From the NCBI GenBank assembly GCA_963845425.1, contig CAWJSC010000010.1:620001-684000 (forward strand): a stretch of DNA of 64,000 bases. The letters are read 5' to 3'. Source of the stretch: DATDAH01 sp963845425 (GTDB lineage Bacteria; Actinomycetota; Acidimicrobiia; Acidimicrobiales; DATDAH01). The notes under the pieces are model-generated. The model did no database searches and was not told the origin of the DNA. It saw only the letters and a list, made by a program, of their open reading frames with translations. Below, piece by piece: positions 32,786-39,866 of the stretch. How positions within the stretch are numbered: the first letter of the stretch is position 1; each line of letters opens with the position of its first letter. A program made the position numbers and the translations under genes.

Positions 32786-32978
32786 GCGCGACGGCTCCCG
32801 GTGTCGCCGAAGTTCACACGTGCGTCCAAATCGATGCCGACACCAGCCCAGGCGTGAACCCCGCACTCACCATCACCGCACTCGCCGAACACGCCATGGA
32901 ATCGATCGGGGCTGCCGCGTGGTCCGGTCAGACGTGATGTGCGTGGTGCCGGACTGGCCCCAAGGACCTTCGTCTCGT

Positions 32979-32991
32979 CTTTCAAACCCTG
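32979..32991 (+). repeat. Partial direct repeat copy 3 (CTTTCAAACCCTG)
   Basis: Thirteen bases identical to copy 2 (31369-31381 region), again in a frame reading RLSNP, here closed by a stop ten residues on. Confidence 0.75.
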
Positions 32992-33019
32992 CCCCTGACC
33001 AGGGGTAACGCGGCGAATT

Positions 33020-33036
33020 GTTGTGATTTCCACAAC
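33020..33036. repeat. Palindrome GTTGTG-ATTTC-CACAAC
   Basis: Perfect 6-bp arms and the same ATTTC loop as 31327-31343. It lies 7 bases beyond the tRNA-Val 3' end and could act as its terminator hairpin. Confidence 0.9.
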
Positions 33037-33042
33037 AACCGG

Positions 33043-33116
33043 TGGGCGCTGAGGGACTCGAACCCCCGACCCCCTCCTTGTAAGGGAGGTGCTCTAGCCA
33101 GCTGAGCTAAGCGCCC
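33043..33116 (-). tRNA. tRNA-Val (TAC anticodon)
   Basis: 74 nt. Acceptor arm GGGCGCT pairs with AGCGCCC plus discriminator A. Anticodon stem CCTCC/GGAGG holds loop CTTACAA, anticodon TAC (reads GTA). The T-arm with TTCGAGT is intact. CCA is not encoded. It borders the accessory region. Confidence 0.95.
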
Positions 33117-33128
33117 GGGGCGAACACC

Positions 33129-34124
33129 CTATGACGTGGCGATCCAGGTCCAGTCGACGGCGACCGGCGGGTGGTCACTGAGGTCCTCGCCCTCGGGACC
33201 GGAGAAGATCTGGTTCTCGTGGCGGAGCTCGAGGGGCTCGAAGCTCACCCCACCCCCGTCGAGCCAGGCCACCTTGTCGATGGCGCCGGGGACAGGACAG
33301 TCGATCACGCTACAGACGTCGGTGAGGCCGGTGTCGGCGAGAAAGCCCTCCCAGACGGGGCGGTCGATCGGCTCGTCCTCGTCGTCGGGCTCCAGGTGCA
33401 GGTTGGTGTCGCCGCCCAGGATCACGGCCCGACCGACGGAGTGCTCGTTGATGAAGGCCGCCACCTGGTCGAACTGCTCCTGGCGCAGGACGTCGTCCTC
33501 GGTGTCGCCCCCCGCCTCGGCGTGCAAGGTGTACACATCGACCTCCGCGCTGTGGCCGAGGTCGACGGTGGCGACCAGGAATCCCTTCATGGCCAGGCAG
33601 TCGCTGGCACTGTCGATCAGGCCCCGGCAGCCGGCCCACGGGACCCGCTCCACCCCGGTAAAGGGGAAGCGGCTGAGGAGGCCAAGCCCGTCCCCCACCG
33701 ACGGCCGCGGCCGCTCGGGGTCGCTGCCGTCGATGCCGACTGCAGCCGGGCCAGGGTGCGGCTCGGTGGCGAACTCGTGGGTGCTGTCGGCCCGCAGGCG
33801 CTCGTGGTAGTTCACGAAATCCAGGTCGGCGAGGTCGTCGACCCACCAGTCGAAGTCCTCCTGGGTGACGAGGAGGTCGTAGTCCTCGAGGAGCGGGCTG
33901 ATGAGGGGGAGATGCGCTTCGGGATTCTCCGAGGACACCTCCTGGGGCAACCCCGCCACGTTGTAGGTCAGGAACCGGAACTCACCGACGGGCGCTTCGC
34001 TGGAGACTCCGGTGTCGTCAGGCGAGCTGTCGCCCTCGCCTACCTCGGAGCTGCACGCGCCGGCCAGGAGCGCCAAGGTGACCACGGGCGACAGCGGGAA
34101 CCACGGGCGACGGCCAGAGGTCAT
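33129..34124 (-). CDS. Lipoprotein of the endonuclease/exonuclease/phosphatase family
   Basis: 331 residues. Signal peptide with lipobox LLAGAC. The mature domain shows the DNase I/EEP pattern: RFLTYNVAGLP at the start, LLVTQEDFDWW (metal-binding Glu), YTLHAEAG, GGDTNLHL (the GDxN motif) and LSDHPPVAVDW (catalytic Asp-His). The family includes sphingomyelinases, inositol phosphatases and nucleases; an outer-surface phosphodiesterase acting on lipids or extracellular DNA is likely. It starts at ATG 34124, with TAGCTT 10 bases upstream. Confidence 0.85.
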   Translation of the reverse strand: MTSGRRPWFPLSPVVTLALLAGACSSEVGEGDSSPDDTGVSSEAPVGEFRFLTYNVAGLPQEVSSENPEAHLPLISPLLEDYDLLVTQEDFDWWVDDLADLDFVNYHERLRADSTHEFATEPHPGPAAVGIDGSDPERPRPSVGDGLGLLSRFPFTGVERVPWAGCRGLIDSASDCLAMKGFLVATVDLGHSAEVDVYTLHAEAGGDTEDDVLRQEQFDQVAAFINEHSVGRAVILGGDTNLHLEPDDEDEPIDRPVWEGFLADTGLTDVCSVIDCPVPGAIDKVAWLDGGGVSFEPLELRHENQIFSGPEGEDLSDHPPVAVDWTWIATS

Positions 34125-34137
34125 CAAGCCGCGGAAG

Positions 34138-34671
34138 CTAACCGGCCTCCCGCTCATGGCGCGCCAACAGCCCGAGGGACGGCAGGGGCGGGCTCTGGGG
34201 GTTTCGGGACGCCCGCGCCAGCGCCATGAGGGCGCCGCTGGTCTCGAACTGCAGCTCGGGGAGCTCGTCGGGGAGGAACCAGCGGACCTCCACGATCTCC
34301 ACCGACACGGGGCGGGCCTTGATGGACTCGTCCCGGAGGCGGCCCCGGAAGACCAGGTCCACCCGCTGGGGGTCGGGGTCCACCACCACGGCGGGCTCAC
34401 CCAACAGGTCCACCTCGACGCCGACCTCCTCGAGCACCTCCCGACGCAGGCCGGTCTCCGGGTGCTCCCGCCGCTTCATCAGGCCACCGGGGACGCCCCA
34501 GCGGCGGCGGTAGCTGTGGCGGACGAGGAGGACGGCGCCGTCGGAGCGCTCGATGACGGCCATGGCCCCGACGGTGAAGCTCGGCGCGATCGTGCGCACG
34601 ATCCATCGCCGCCCGAAGACGGGCAGTCGTCGGTACACCCCCAGCAGGAAGCGCACGAACCGGCGCCGCAT
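34138..34671 (-). CDS. NUDIX hydrolase
   Basis: 177 residues. The Nudix box is complete from GGLMKRREHPETGLRREVLE through EVGV, matching Gx5Ex7REUxEExGU, and binds Mg2+ to hydrolyse a nucleoside diphosphate linked to X. An N-terminal helix rich in Arg (MRRRFVRFLLGVYRRL) precedes the domain. The exact substrate is not predictable. ATG 34671 is preceded by TAGCCT and 6 nt (GGAAGG), so the GGAAGG may be a ribosome site or the spacer of a leaderless promoter. Confidence 0.9.
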   Translation of the reverse strand: MRRRFVRFLLGVYRRLPVFGRRWIVRTIAPSFTVGAMAVIERSDGAVLLVRHSYRRRWGVPGGLMKRREHPETGLRREVLEEVGVEVDLLGEPAVVVDPDPQRVDLVFRGRLRDESIKARPVSVEIVEVRWFLPDELPELQFETSGALMALARASRNPQSPPLPSLGLLARHEREAG

Positions 34672-34677
34672 CCTTCC

Positions 34678-34683
34678 AGGCTA
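34678..34683 (-). promoter_or_regulatory. -10 box TAGCCT upstream of the NUDIX gene
   Basis: Six nucleotides before ATG 34671 on the minus strand; same layout as the other TAnnnT boxes. Confidence 0.4.
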
Positions 34684-34700
34684 CGGGCGGGGGGTGACGC

Positions 34701-35450
34701 TCAGACCGGGAAGGTCCGTCGTGCCGCGAGGGCCTCCACCAGCAGTTCGGGCGTGGCACCGGCCACCGGGGTGCGTCGGGCACCGTACTCGAGGACCACC
34801 AGGTCCCGACCGGCCGCGTCCTCGATCGCCGCGCCGGCCTCTCGGCAGATCAGCATCCCGCCCAGGTAGTCCCACGGCCCGTGGGCCGAAGGGCTGCAGT
34901 CGATGTAGCCGTCGAGGCGGCCCTCGGCCACCGCGCAGAGGTCCAGGGCCACCGCCCCGAGGGACCGGTACTGGCGCCAGCCCAGCCAGTTCGGGGGCAG
35001 GCCGGAGAGACCCACCATGGCGTCCTGCAGGCGACACACACCCGAGGGCGCCAACGCCTCGCCGTCGCGGCGGGCGCCGCCGCCGCGGACTGCCTCGTAG
35101 CGTTCGCCGCTGACCTGGTTCACCACCACGGTGGCCCGGGGCCCTTCGGCGTCGACCGCGCACAGGCTGGTGGCGTACCAGGGCAGCCCCCGGGCGGCGT
35201 TGCTCGACCCGTCGAGGGGGTCGAGCACGACGGTCACCTGACGGTCCGCGTGGTGGCGGCCCGACTCCTCGCTCAGCACGCCGAGGCCGGCCCCGACCAG
35301 GACCGCCAGAGCGGCGTCGTCGGCGGCCACGTCGACCACGTGCTGACCCCGGGAGGCGTCGACCAGAGCGAAGTCACCCGAGCCGGTCGTGGCCTCGATC
35401 GCGGCCGACGCCGCCTCGTGCAGCACGGCGAGCAGCTGGTCCTCGGTCAT
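34701..35450 (-). CDS. Inositol monophosphatase-family protein
   Basis: 249 residues. It carries the family metal motifs: LSEESG (Glu), DPLDGSSN (Asp-Pro-Leu-Asp-Gly-Ser) and WDYLGG (Trp-Asp), so it would be a Mg2+-dependent, Li+-sensitive phosphatase acting on inositol phosphate, histidinol phosphate, fructose 1,6-bisphosphate or PAP. The sequence alone does not choose among these. ATG 35450 has TAGCGT 9 nt upstream. Confidence 0.88.
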   Translation of the reverse strand: MTEDQLLAVLHEAASAAIEATTGSGDFALVDASRGQHVVDVAADDAALAVLVGAGLGVLSEESGRHHADRQVTVVLDPLDGSSNAARGLPWYATSLCAVDAEGPRATVVVNQVSGERYEAVRGGGARRDGEALAPSGVCRLQDAMVGLSGLPPNWLGWRQYRSLGAVALDLCAVAEGRLDGYIDCSPSAHGPWDYLGGMLICREAGAAIEDAAGRDLVVLEYGARRTPVAGATPELLVEALAARRTFPV

Positions 35451-35459
35451 TGCCGCGGC

Positions 35460-35465
35460 ACGCTA
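35460..35465 (-). promoter_or_regulatory. -10 box TAGCGT upstream of the IMPase-like gene
   Basis: Nine nucleotides before ATG 35450; identical hexamer to the box before dnaG. It lies in the 37-base gap shared with the divergent orphan gene. Confidence 0.4.
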
Positions 35466-35487
35466 CCGACGTGGCAGGCTGTAGGCC

Positions 35488-36051
35488 TTGGCCGTCATCG
35501 ATGTCGCGGGGTTCATCGCCGACCTCAAGGACCACGCAGTGGACCACGGCTTCCACGTCCATGACGAGCGACACTTCGTCGAGTCGTACTCGTTGCGCCA
35601 GGCCTGGGAGGTCGACCTCCACCCCGAGGAGGCCTGCGGTGGCCCCCTTGACCTGCACCTGTCTCTCGAGGTGGACCCTCGGGTGCTGCTCGCCTTCGAG
35701 GACAAGGTGCTGGAGATCCCCGAGGGCGACGACCCGCCCGACGACTACCGCTTCCCCCTGCTCTTCAACTGGGCCCTGCCCCCGCTCCCCCACCCGCCGG
35801 ACCTGCTGGTCCTGGCCACCGATCTGGCCGGCGTCGGTGGTCCGGACCTGCCGCTGGAGGTCTCCGCCATCGACTCGTTCGCCGCGGTGACTGATGCGCC
35901 CGAGCGCAGCCTGGCCATCGTCGCCAAGCTCCAGCTCTCCCTGGCCAAGGTCTTCGTCGGCCAGGAGCTGCTCTGCGAGACGCTGGACCGCTGCCTCGCG
36001 GTCAGCCAGTTCCTGCTCGACGCCGCCCCGGTCTGGCTCGACGAGGTCTGA
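35488..36051 (+). CDS. Hypothetical protein (187 aa) with duplicated 3' end
   Basis: No family recognised. Soluble, acidic and helical, with conserved-looking ends (IDVAGFIADLKDHAVDHGFHV and SQFLLDAAPVWLDEV) and a Pro-rich centre (FNWALPPLPHPPDL). The start is uncertain: TTG 35488 is the only in-frame start near the beginning, without a clear ribosome site. The last 16 codons and stop are copied 120 bases downstream in a tandem duplication. Confidence 0.7.
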   Translation: MAVIDVAGFIADLKDHAVDHGFHVHDERHFVESYSLRQAWEVDLHPEEACGGPLDLHLSLEVDPRVLLAFEDKVLEIPEGDDPPDDYRFPLLFNWALPPLPHPPDLLVLATDLAGVGGPDLPLEVSAIDSFAAVTDAPERSLAIVAKLQLSLAKVFVGQELLCETLDRCLAVSQFLLDAAPVWLDEV

Positions 36052-36240
36052 TCTCCCCGTTGTGGCCGGTGAATCGCCGGTCCTGGCGGCGAAATCAAGG
36101 GCCAGAACGACGGGTGGTCGGTCAGCCAGTTCCTGCTCGACGCCGCCCCCGTCTGGCTCGACGAGGTCTGATCTCCCCGTTCTGGCCGGTGAATCGCCGG
36201 TCCTGGGGGCGAAATCAAGGGCCAGAACGACGGGTGGTCA
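36001..36240. repeat. Tandem 120-bp duplication, two copies with few differences
   Basis: Units 36001-36120 and 36121-36240 differ at only about four positions. Each contains the 3' end of the orphan gene and the following spacer. Each spacer has an inverted repeat: CGTTGTGGCC/GGCCAGAACG at 36058-36067/36100-36109 (one mismatch) and the perfect CGTTCTGGCC/GGCCAGAACG at 36178-36187/36220-36229. The second unit ends on the stop codon of the DUF1996 gene. Confidence 0.92.
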
Positions 36241-37074
36241 GCAGTAGGCGTCCTCGCCGATGCAGACGGCGACCTCGTTGGCCAACTTGGCGGGATCCCA
36301 CGCGTTGAAGAAATCGGCGTGCGCGGTCAGGATCGATCCGGACGCCAGGTGCAGGTCGGCCCGGCTCTCCGGCGGCGGGTACCGCACGTGGAACTCCAGC
36401 TGGGGCAGGGCCACAGGGTGGCTGTCGGGGCAGCCCTCGTCGGTGGAGCGAGCCACGTGGCTGCGGTGGTCCTCGCGGTCGAGGTGCTCGCCGTCCCAAC
36501 AGTCCGGAAAGATCACCCGCAGGAGCAGGGTCCGCTGGCAGTCGGGAGGTGTGCTGAGCGTCGGGGCCTCGACCGTGCAGGCCCAGCCCACGTGCTCGGT
36601 CGGCTGGGTGACCGTCGCCGTGGGGTCGCCCGAGATCATCATCAGTCCGAAGGGAAAGGGCTCGACGGCCGCGGGGTCAACACCGTCGGCCGCCCGGTAG
36701 TAGGCGGTCGAGCCCAGCGGCTCGAGCTGCTCGTCTCCGGCGAACAGCGACGGGGCCCAGTACGAGGCCTTGTCCTGCTTGGTGGCACACGTCGTGTCCC
36801 CGGCCAGCAGCGAGTCGGCGTCGGAGAAGGCGTCGGTCGACGAGGCCCCGAAGAAGTCGTGCTGGTGCGACGCGCCCGGCTCACCCGGGAAGACGATGGG
36901 GTCGTCCGGGGCGCTGTGGCTGTAGCCGCACTCCACGTGGAAGCGCCCGTTGTGGGGGCCCGGCGAGGCGGCCGCGGTGTCGTTGCCGCCGTCGGGCCGG
37001 GTGGCCCAGGCCGCGACGCCCACCACTGCAACCAGGGCCCCGGTCGCGAGGAGGACGCCGCGGCGTCGGGTCAT
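36238..37074 (-). CDS. Secreted DUF1996-family protein
   Basis: 278 residues with an N-terminal signal/anchor (MTRRRGVLLATGALVAVVGVAAW). The DUF1996 (PF09362) pattern is clear: DPIVFPGEPGASHQHDFFG, FPDCWDGEHLDREDHRSH and CPDSHPVALPQLEFHVRY. The many His and Asp residues suggest a metal-dependent fold. The function is unknown; the domain occurs in secreted fungal and actinobacterial proteins. Four bases overlap the upstream beta-helix gene (ATGA). Its stop is provided by the second unit of the tandem duplication. Confidence 0.85.
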   Translation of the reverse strand: MTRRRGVLLATGALVAVVGVAAWATRPDGGNDTAAASPGPHNGRFHVECGYSHSAPDDPIVFPGEPGASHQHDFFGASSTDAFSDADSLLAGDTTCATKQDKASYWAPSLFAGDEQLEPLGSTAYYRAADGVDPAAVEPFPFGLMMISGDPTATVTQPTEHVGWACTVEAPTLSTPPDCQRTLLLRVIFPDCWDGEHLDREDHRSHVARSTDEGCPDSHPVALPQLEFHVRYPPPESRADLHLASGSILTAHADFFNAWDPAKLANEVAVCIGEDAYC

Positions 37075-38452
37075 CCCGCGGCGGGCACCGTGATGGCGTC
37101 GAGGTCCACGGTGCGGGGCGGCCCGGCGGGCTCGGCCGGCGCGTCGACGGCGTCGGGCATGTTCTCGAGGTCGCCCGGGTCGGGCAGGTCGACCTCGTCG
37201 TAGGGCACCGACTCCGGGCGGTCGGTGATGTCAGCCATCTCGAGGAAGCGAGCGAGCTCCGGCTCGTAGGACTGCTGCGGGCCCTCGCAGGGCACGACGG
37301 TGTCGATGTCGGGCGGAGCCGAGATCCCGGTGAAGTCGTTGTCGGCGAAGCAGTTGCCGTCGCCCTCACCGCTCAGGGTCAGCAGGACCAGGTCCCACTC
37401 GCCGGAGCCGGTGACCACGTTGCCCACGACGGTGTTGCCGGTCGACTCCCACAGCAGCGGGTTGTCCACGTCGGCCATCTCCTCTTCGGGCGCGGGCTCG
37501 GCGTTCTCCACGCAGTCCGTGGGGAACTCCTCCGGGAGGGGGGTGATGGGGTCGTCCTCGGGTCGAGGGGTGACCGCGATCCCCGTGCGCTCGTGACCCT
37601 CGACGCGGTTGCGTTCGATCACGTTGTTGTTGCCGCCCGTGACCAGGATCCCGTTCCACTGGCCCTGGAGGGCGGCGCCGATGGCCCCGGTGTCGCTGTT
37701 GTTGTTGTTCACCACGAGGTTGCCGACGATGGTCGTCTCGTTCTGCGGGGCACAGCCCTCGCTGGTCTGGCTGTTGGGCACGATCCCGGCCCGGTTCTCG
37801 GTGAAGACCGAGTTGACGATGACCAGGTTCCCGCCCGAGTTGGTCCCGGAGTAGCCGAGGCCGTTCCACTCCCCGGTCACGTCGTCGATCAGGGCGTCAC
37901 AGGGGTAGCACTGGCCGATGTAGTACCCGGCGTCGGGGCTGCCCGAGGCGTAGGAGTGCTCGAGGGTGCCGTTGACCGAGCCAAAGGCGTAGATCCCGTA
38001 GTCGCCGTTGCGGATCGCCGTGAGGTAGGAGCCCCGGTAGCCGTCCACGCCCGTCCAGAAGACGCCGTTGCGGGTGTAGTTCTGCGTGGTCAGGTTCTCC
38101 ACCGCCACACCATCCGCCTCGACGACGCGCACACCGTTCTCCAGTTCGAAGTTGCCGTCGAGGATCACCTCGTTGCGGTCGAGGCCTCGGATGACGAGGT
38201 CGTCGGTGCAGACGTCGACGGCCTCGTTGTAGGTCCCGGGCGAGACCAGCACGAGGCTTCCGGCCGGGGCGGCGTTGACCGCCTCCTGGATGGTGTCCTC
38301 GTCTTCGGGGACTTGATCGTGGTGGCGTCGCCCTCGGCGGTCTCACACGGCGGCGGGCCCTCGGCCTCGCCGCCGTCGTCACCGCCGCAGCCCGCGGCGA
38401 TTGCGGTCAGTACCACCATGACGGCCAGCAGCCGTCGCCATCCCTTGCCCAT
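37071..38452 (-). pseudogene. Right-handed beta-helix lipoprotein, apparently frameshifted near 38312
   Basis: The N-terminus from ATG 38452 reads a signal peptide with lipobox AIAAGC, then GDATTIK. At about 38307-38316 the reading leaves this frame; the continuation VPEDEDTIQEAVNAAPAGSL is found in another frame and runs to 37071. Restoring one lost base (for example a G in the AAGTCCCC context) joins the two into a protein of about 460 residues. The body is a parallel beta-helix of NosD/pectate lyase type with repeated N-x-V and GNxV units. It could be a genuine mutation, a sequencing error or programmed slippage. It lies between cupredoxin and DUF1996 genes. Confidence 0.75.
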
Positions 38453-38494
38453 GTTGATCTCCCCCTCGGAGGTGTCGTTGACCGATCGGTCGGG

Positions 38495-38899
38495 CTACTC
38501 GACCACCAGGACGCCGGGCATCCCGGCCGTCAGCGTCCCGTGGATCGAGCAGTAGTAGCGGTAGACGCCGGGCTCGTCGAAGGTGAACGACGCCTCGTCA
38601 TCGGGGCCGAAGTCCTCGGTGTCGATGGCCCATGTCGCGTCCGCGTCCTCGGGGACCACGTTGTGGTCGTTGACCCCGCTGTTGACCCACGTGACCTCGG
38701 TGCCCGCCGCCACCCGGGCGGCATCGGGGTCGAAGGCGTTGTCGACGGCGACGATCTCGACGGCGTCGCCTTCGAGCAGCTCGGCGTCGGGTGGGGCCTC
38801 GCCTCCGGAACCCTCGGGCGACTCGTCGTCACCCCCGCAGCCGACGGCCACGGAGCCGGCCACCACCATCACGAGCATCATCAGCAGAATGCGCTTCAC
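38495..38899 (-). CDS. Cupredoxin-domain lipoprotein (plastocyanin-like)
   Basis: 134 residues. Signal peptide with lipobox AVGC. The cupredoxin fold carries all type I copper ligands: His in NDHNVVP, then Cys and His in YYCSIHG, and Met in AGMPG, so it should bind copper and carry electrons at the outer membrane face. GTG 38899 has TACGGT 9 nt upstream. It is 42 bases ahead of the beta-helix lipoprotein gene, in one probable operon with the DUF1996 gene. NosD-like beta-helix proteins also associate with copper, which hints at a copper-handling set. Confidence 0.88.
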   Translation of the reverse strand: MKRILLMMLVMVVAGSVAVGCGGDDESPEGSGGEAPPDAELLEGDAVEIVAVDNAFDPDAARVAAGTEVTWVNSGVNDHNVVPEDADATWAIDTEDFGPDDEASFTFDEPGVYRYYCSIHGTLTAGMPGVLVVE

Positions 38900-38952
38900 G
38901 GGGCCAGCACCGTAGTGGACCCACGCCCGCGGGACACCGGTCGCGGAAACGG

Positions 38953-39747
38953 TCAGATGAGGGCGTCGATGCGGTCGGCCACCTCGAGCGCCGTGGCCGG
39001 GCGGTCGGCAGCGTCCTTGGCGAGGAGCTGACCGACCAGCTCCCGCTCCACGGGACTCAGGGCGTCGCTCAGCACCGGGTCCGAGGACAGCACCTTGCGG
39101 ATGGCCACCAGGGGCTCGGTCTCGGGGAGCTCGCCGTAGACGCCGGTACCCGTGATCGCCCGGTGGAGGGTCACACCGAGGGACCAGAGATCCGAGGCCC
39201 GGCCGGCGCGGTCGCCGGAGAGGATGGCGGGGTCGATGTACTCGACGGAGCCGATCGGGCCCATGCCCGTGACCGTCATGCCCGGGGCCAGCACCTGGGC
39301 GAGGCCGAGATCGGCCAGCTTGCCGCCGGTCTCGGTGATGAGAATGTTCGCGGGCTTGATCGAACGGTGGGCGATGCCCGCCTCGTGCAGGACGTGGGCC
39401 GCCCGGGCGGCGTCGGCCACCGCCCGCAGCGTCTGGGCCCGGTCGAGCGGCTTGGAGGACGTCGCCAACGACCCGAGCGGCAGGTACTCCGCGGCGTAGA
39501 AGAACCGCCCTCCTTCCTGGCCGGCGTCGTAGAGCGCCACCAGGTAAGGCGACTTGACCGAGGCGAAGAGCCGGAGCTCCCGGGTCGCCCGGCGGAAGGC
39601 GTCGTCCTGGGTCTGGCCGGCCATGACCTTCACGGCGACGAACTCGGCCTCGAGACCGAGTCGGACCGGCGGCTCGGCCAGGAAGAACTCCCCGTGGCTC
39701 CCCGCACCCAGCGATCGGATGAGGCGGTAGTCGGCGATCGTCTCCAC
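38953..39747 (-). CDS. Ser/Thr protein kinase-like protein, probably a pseudokinase
   Basis: 264 residues, kinase domain only, no membrane segment. The glycine loop GAGSHGEFF, the ATP-binding Lys (VAVKVM, K40) and the DLG triad (D146) are present. The catalytic loop HRDxKPxN reads HRSIKPAN, so the catalytic Asp is replaced by Ser (S129, codon TCG). This predicts loss of phosphotransfer but possibly retained nucleotide binding. GTG 39747 has AGGGGG 6 bases upstream. It is divergent from the antiporter run and may regulate it or the STPK/FHA pathway there; that is inference. Confidence 0.8.
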   Translation of the reverse strand: METIADYRLIRSLGAGSHGEFFLAEPPVRLGLEAEFVAVKVMAGQTQDDAFRRATRELRLFASVKSPYLVALYDAGQEGGRFFYAAEYLPLGSLATSSKPLDRAQTLRAVADAARAAHVLHEAGIAHRSIKPANILITETGGKLADLGLAQVLAPGMTVTGMGPIGSVEYIDPAILSGDRAGRASDLWSLGVTLHRAITGTGVYGELPETEPLVAIRKVLSSDPVLSDALSPVERELVGQLLAKDAADRPATALEVADRIDALI

Positions 39748-39866
39748 ATCGGCCCCCTTGATGAGCGTCAGGCGTGGGTGCCTGCAGCGACGGACTTTAC
39801 GCCTCTCGTGCCGAGGCTACGATCCGCGCACCACAACGGCCGTCTCGACGAGGGAAGGGGGGAACC

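Larger units (their letters stand above)
32786..33042. other. Intergenic stretch with gene remnant, repeat copy 3 and hairpins
   Basis: Bases about 32790-32937 (plus) read a startless but protein-like stretch, ADTSPGVNPALTITALAEHA, then a stop; it looks like the 3' remnant of a gene. It is followed by the partial repeat CTTTCAAACCCTG (32979-32991), a CCCCTG/CAGGGG hairpin (32992-33005) and the palindrome at 33020-33036, directly below the tRNA-Val 3' end. Confidence 0.55.
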
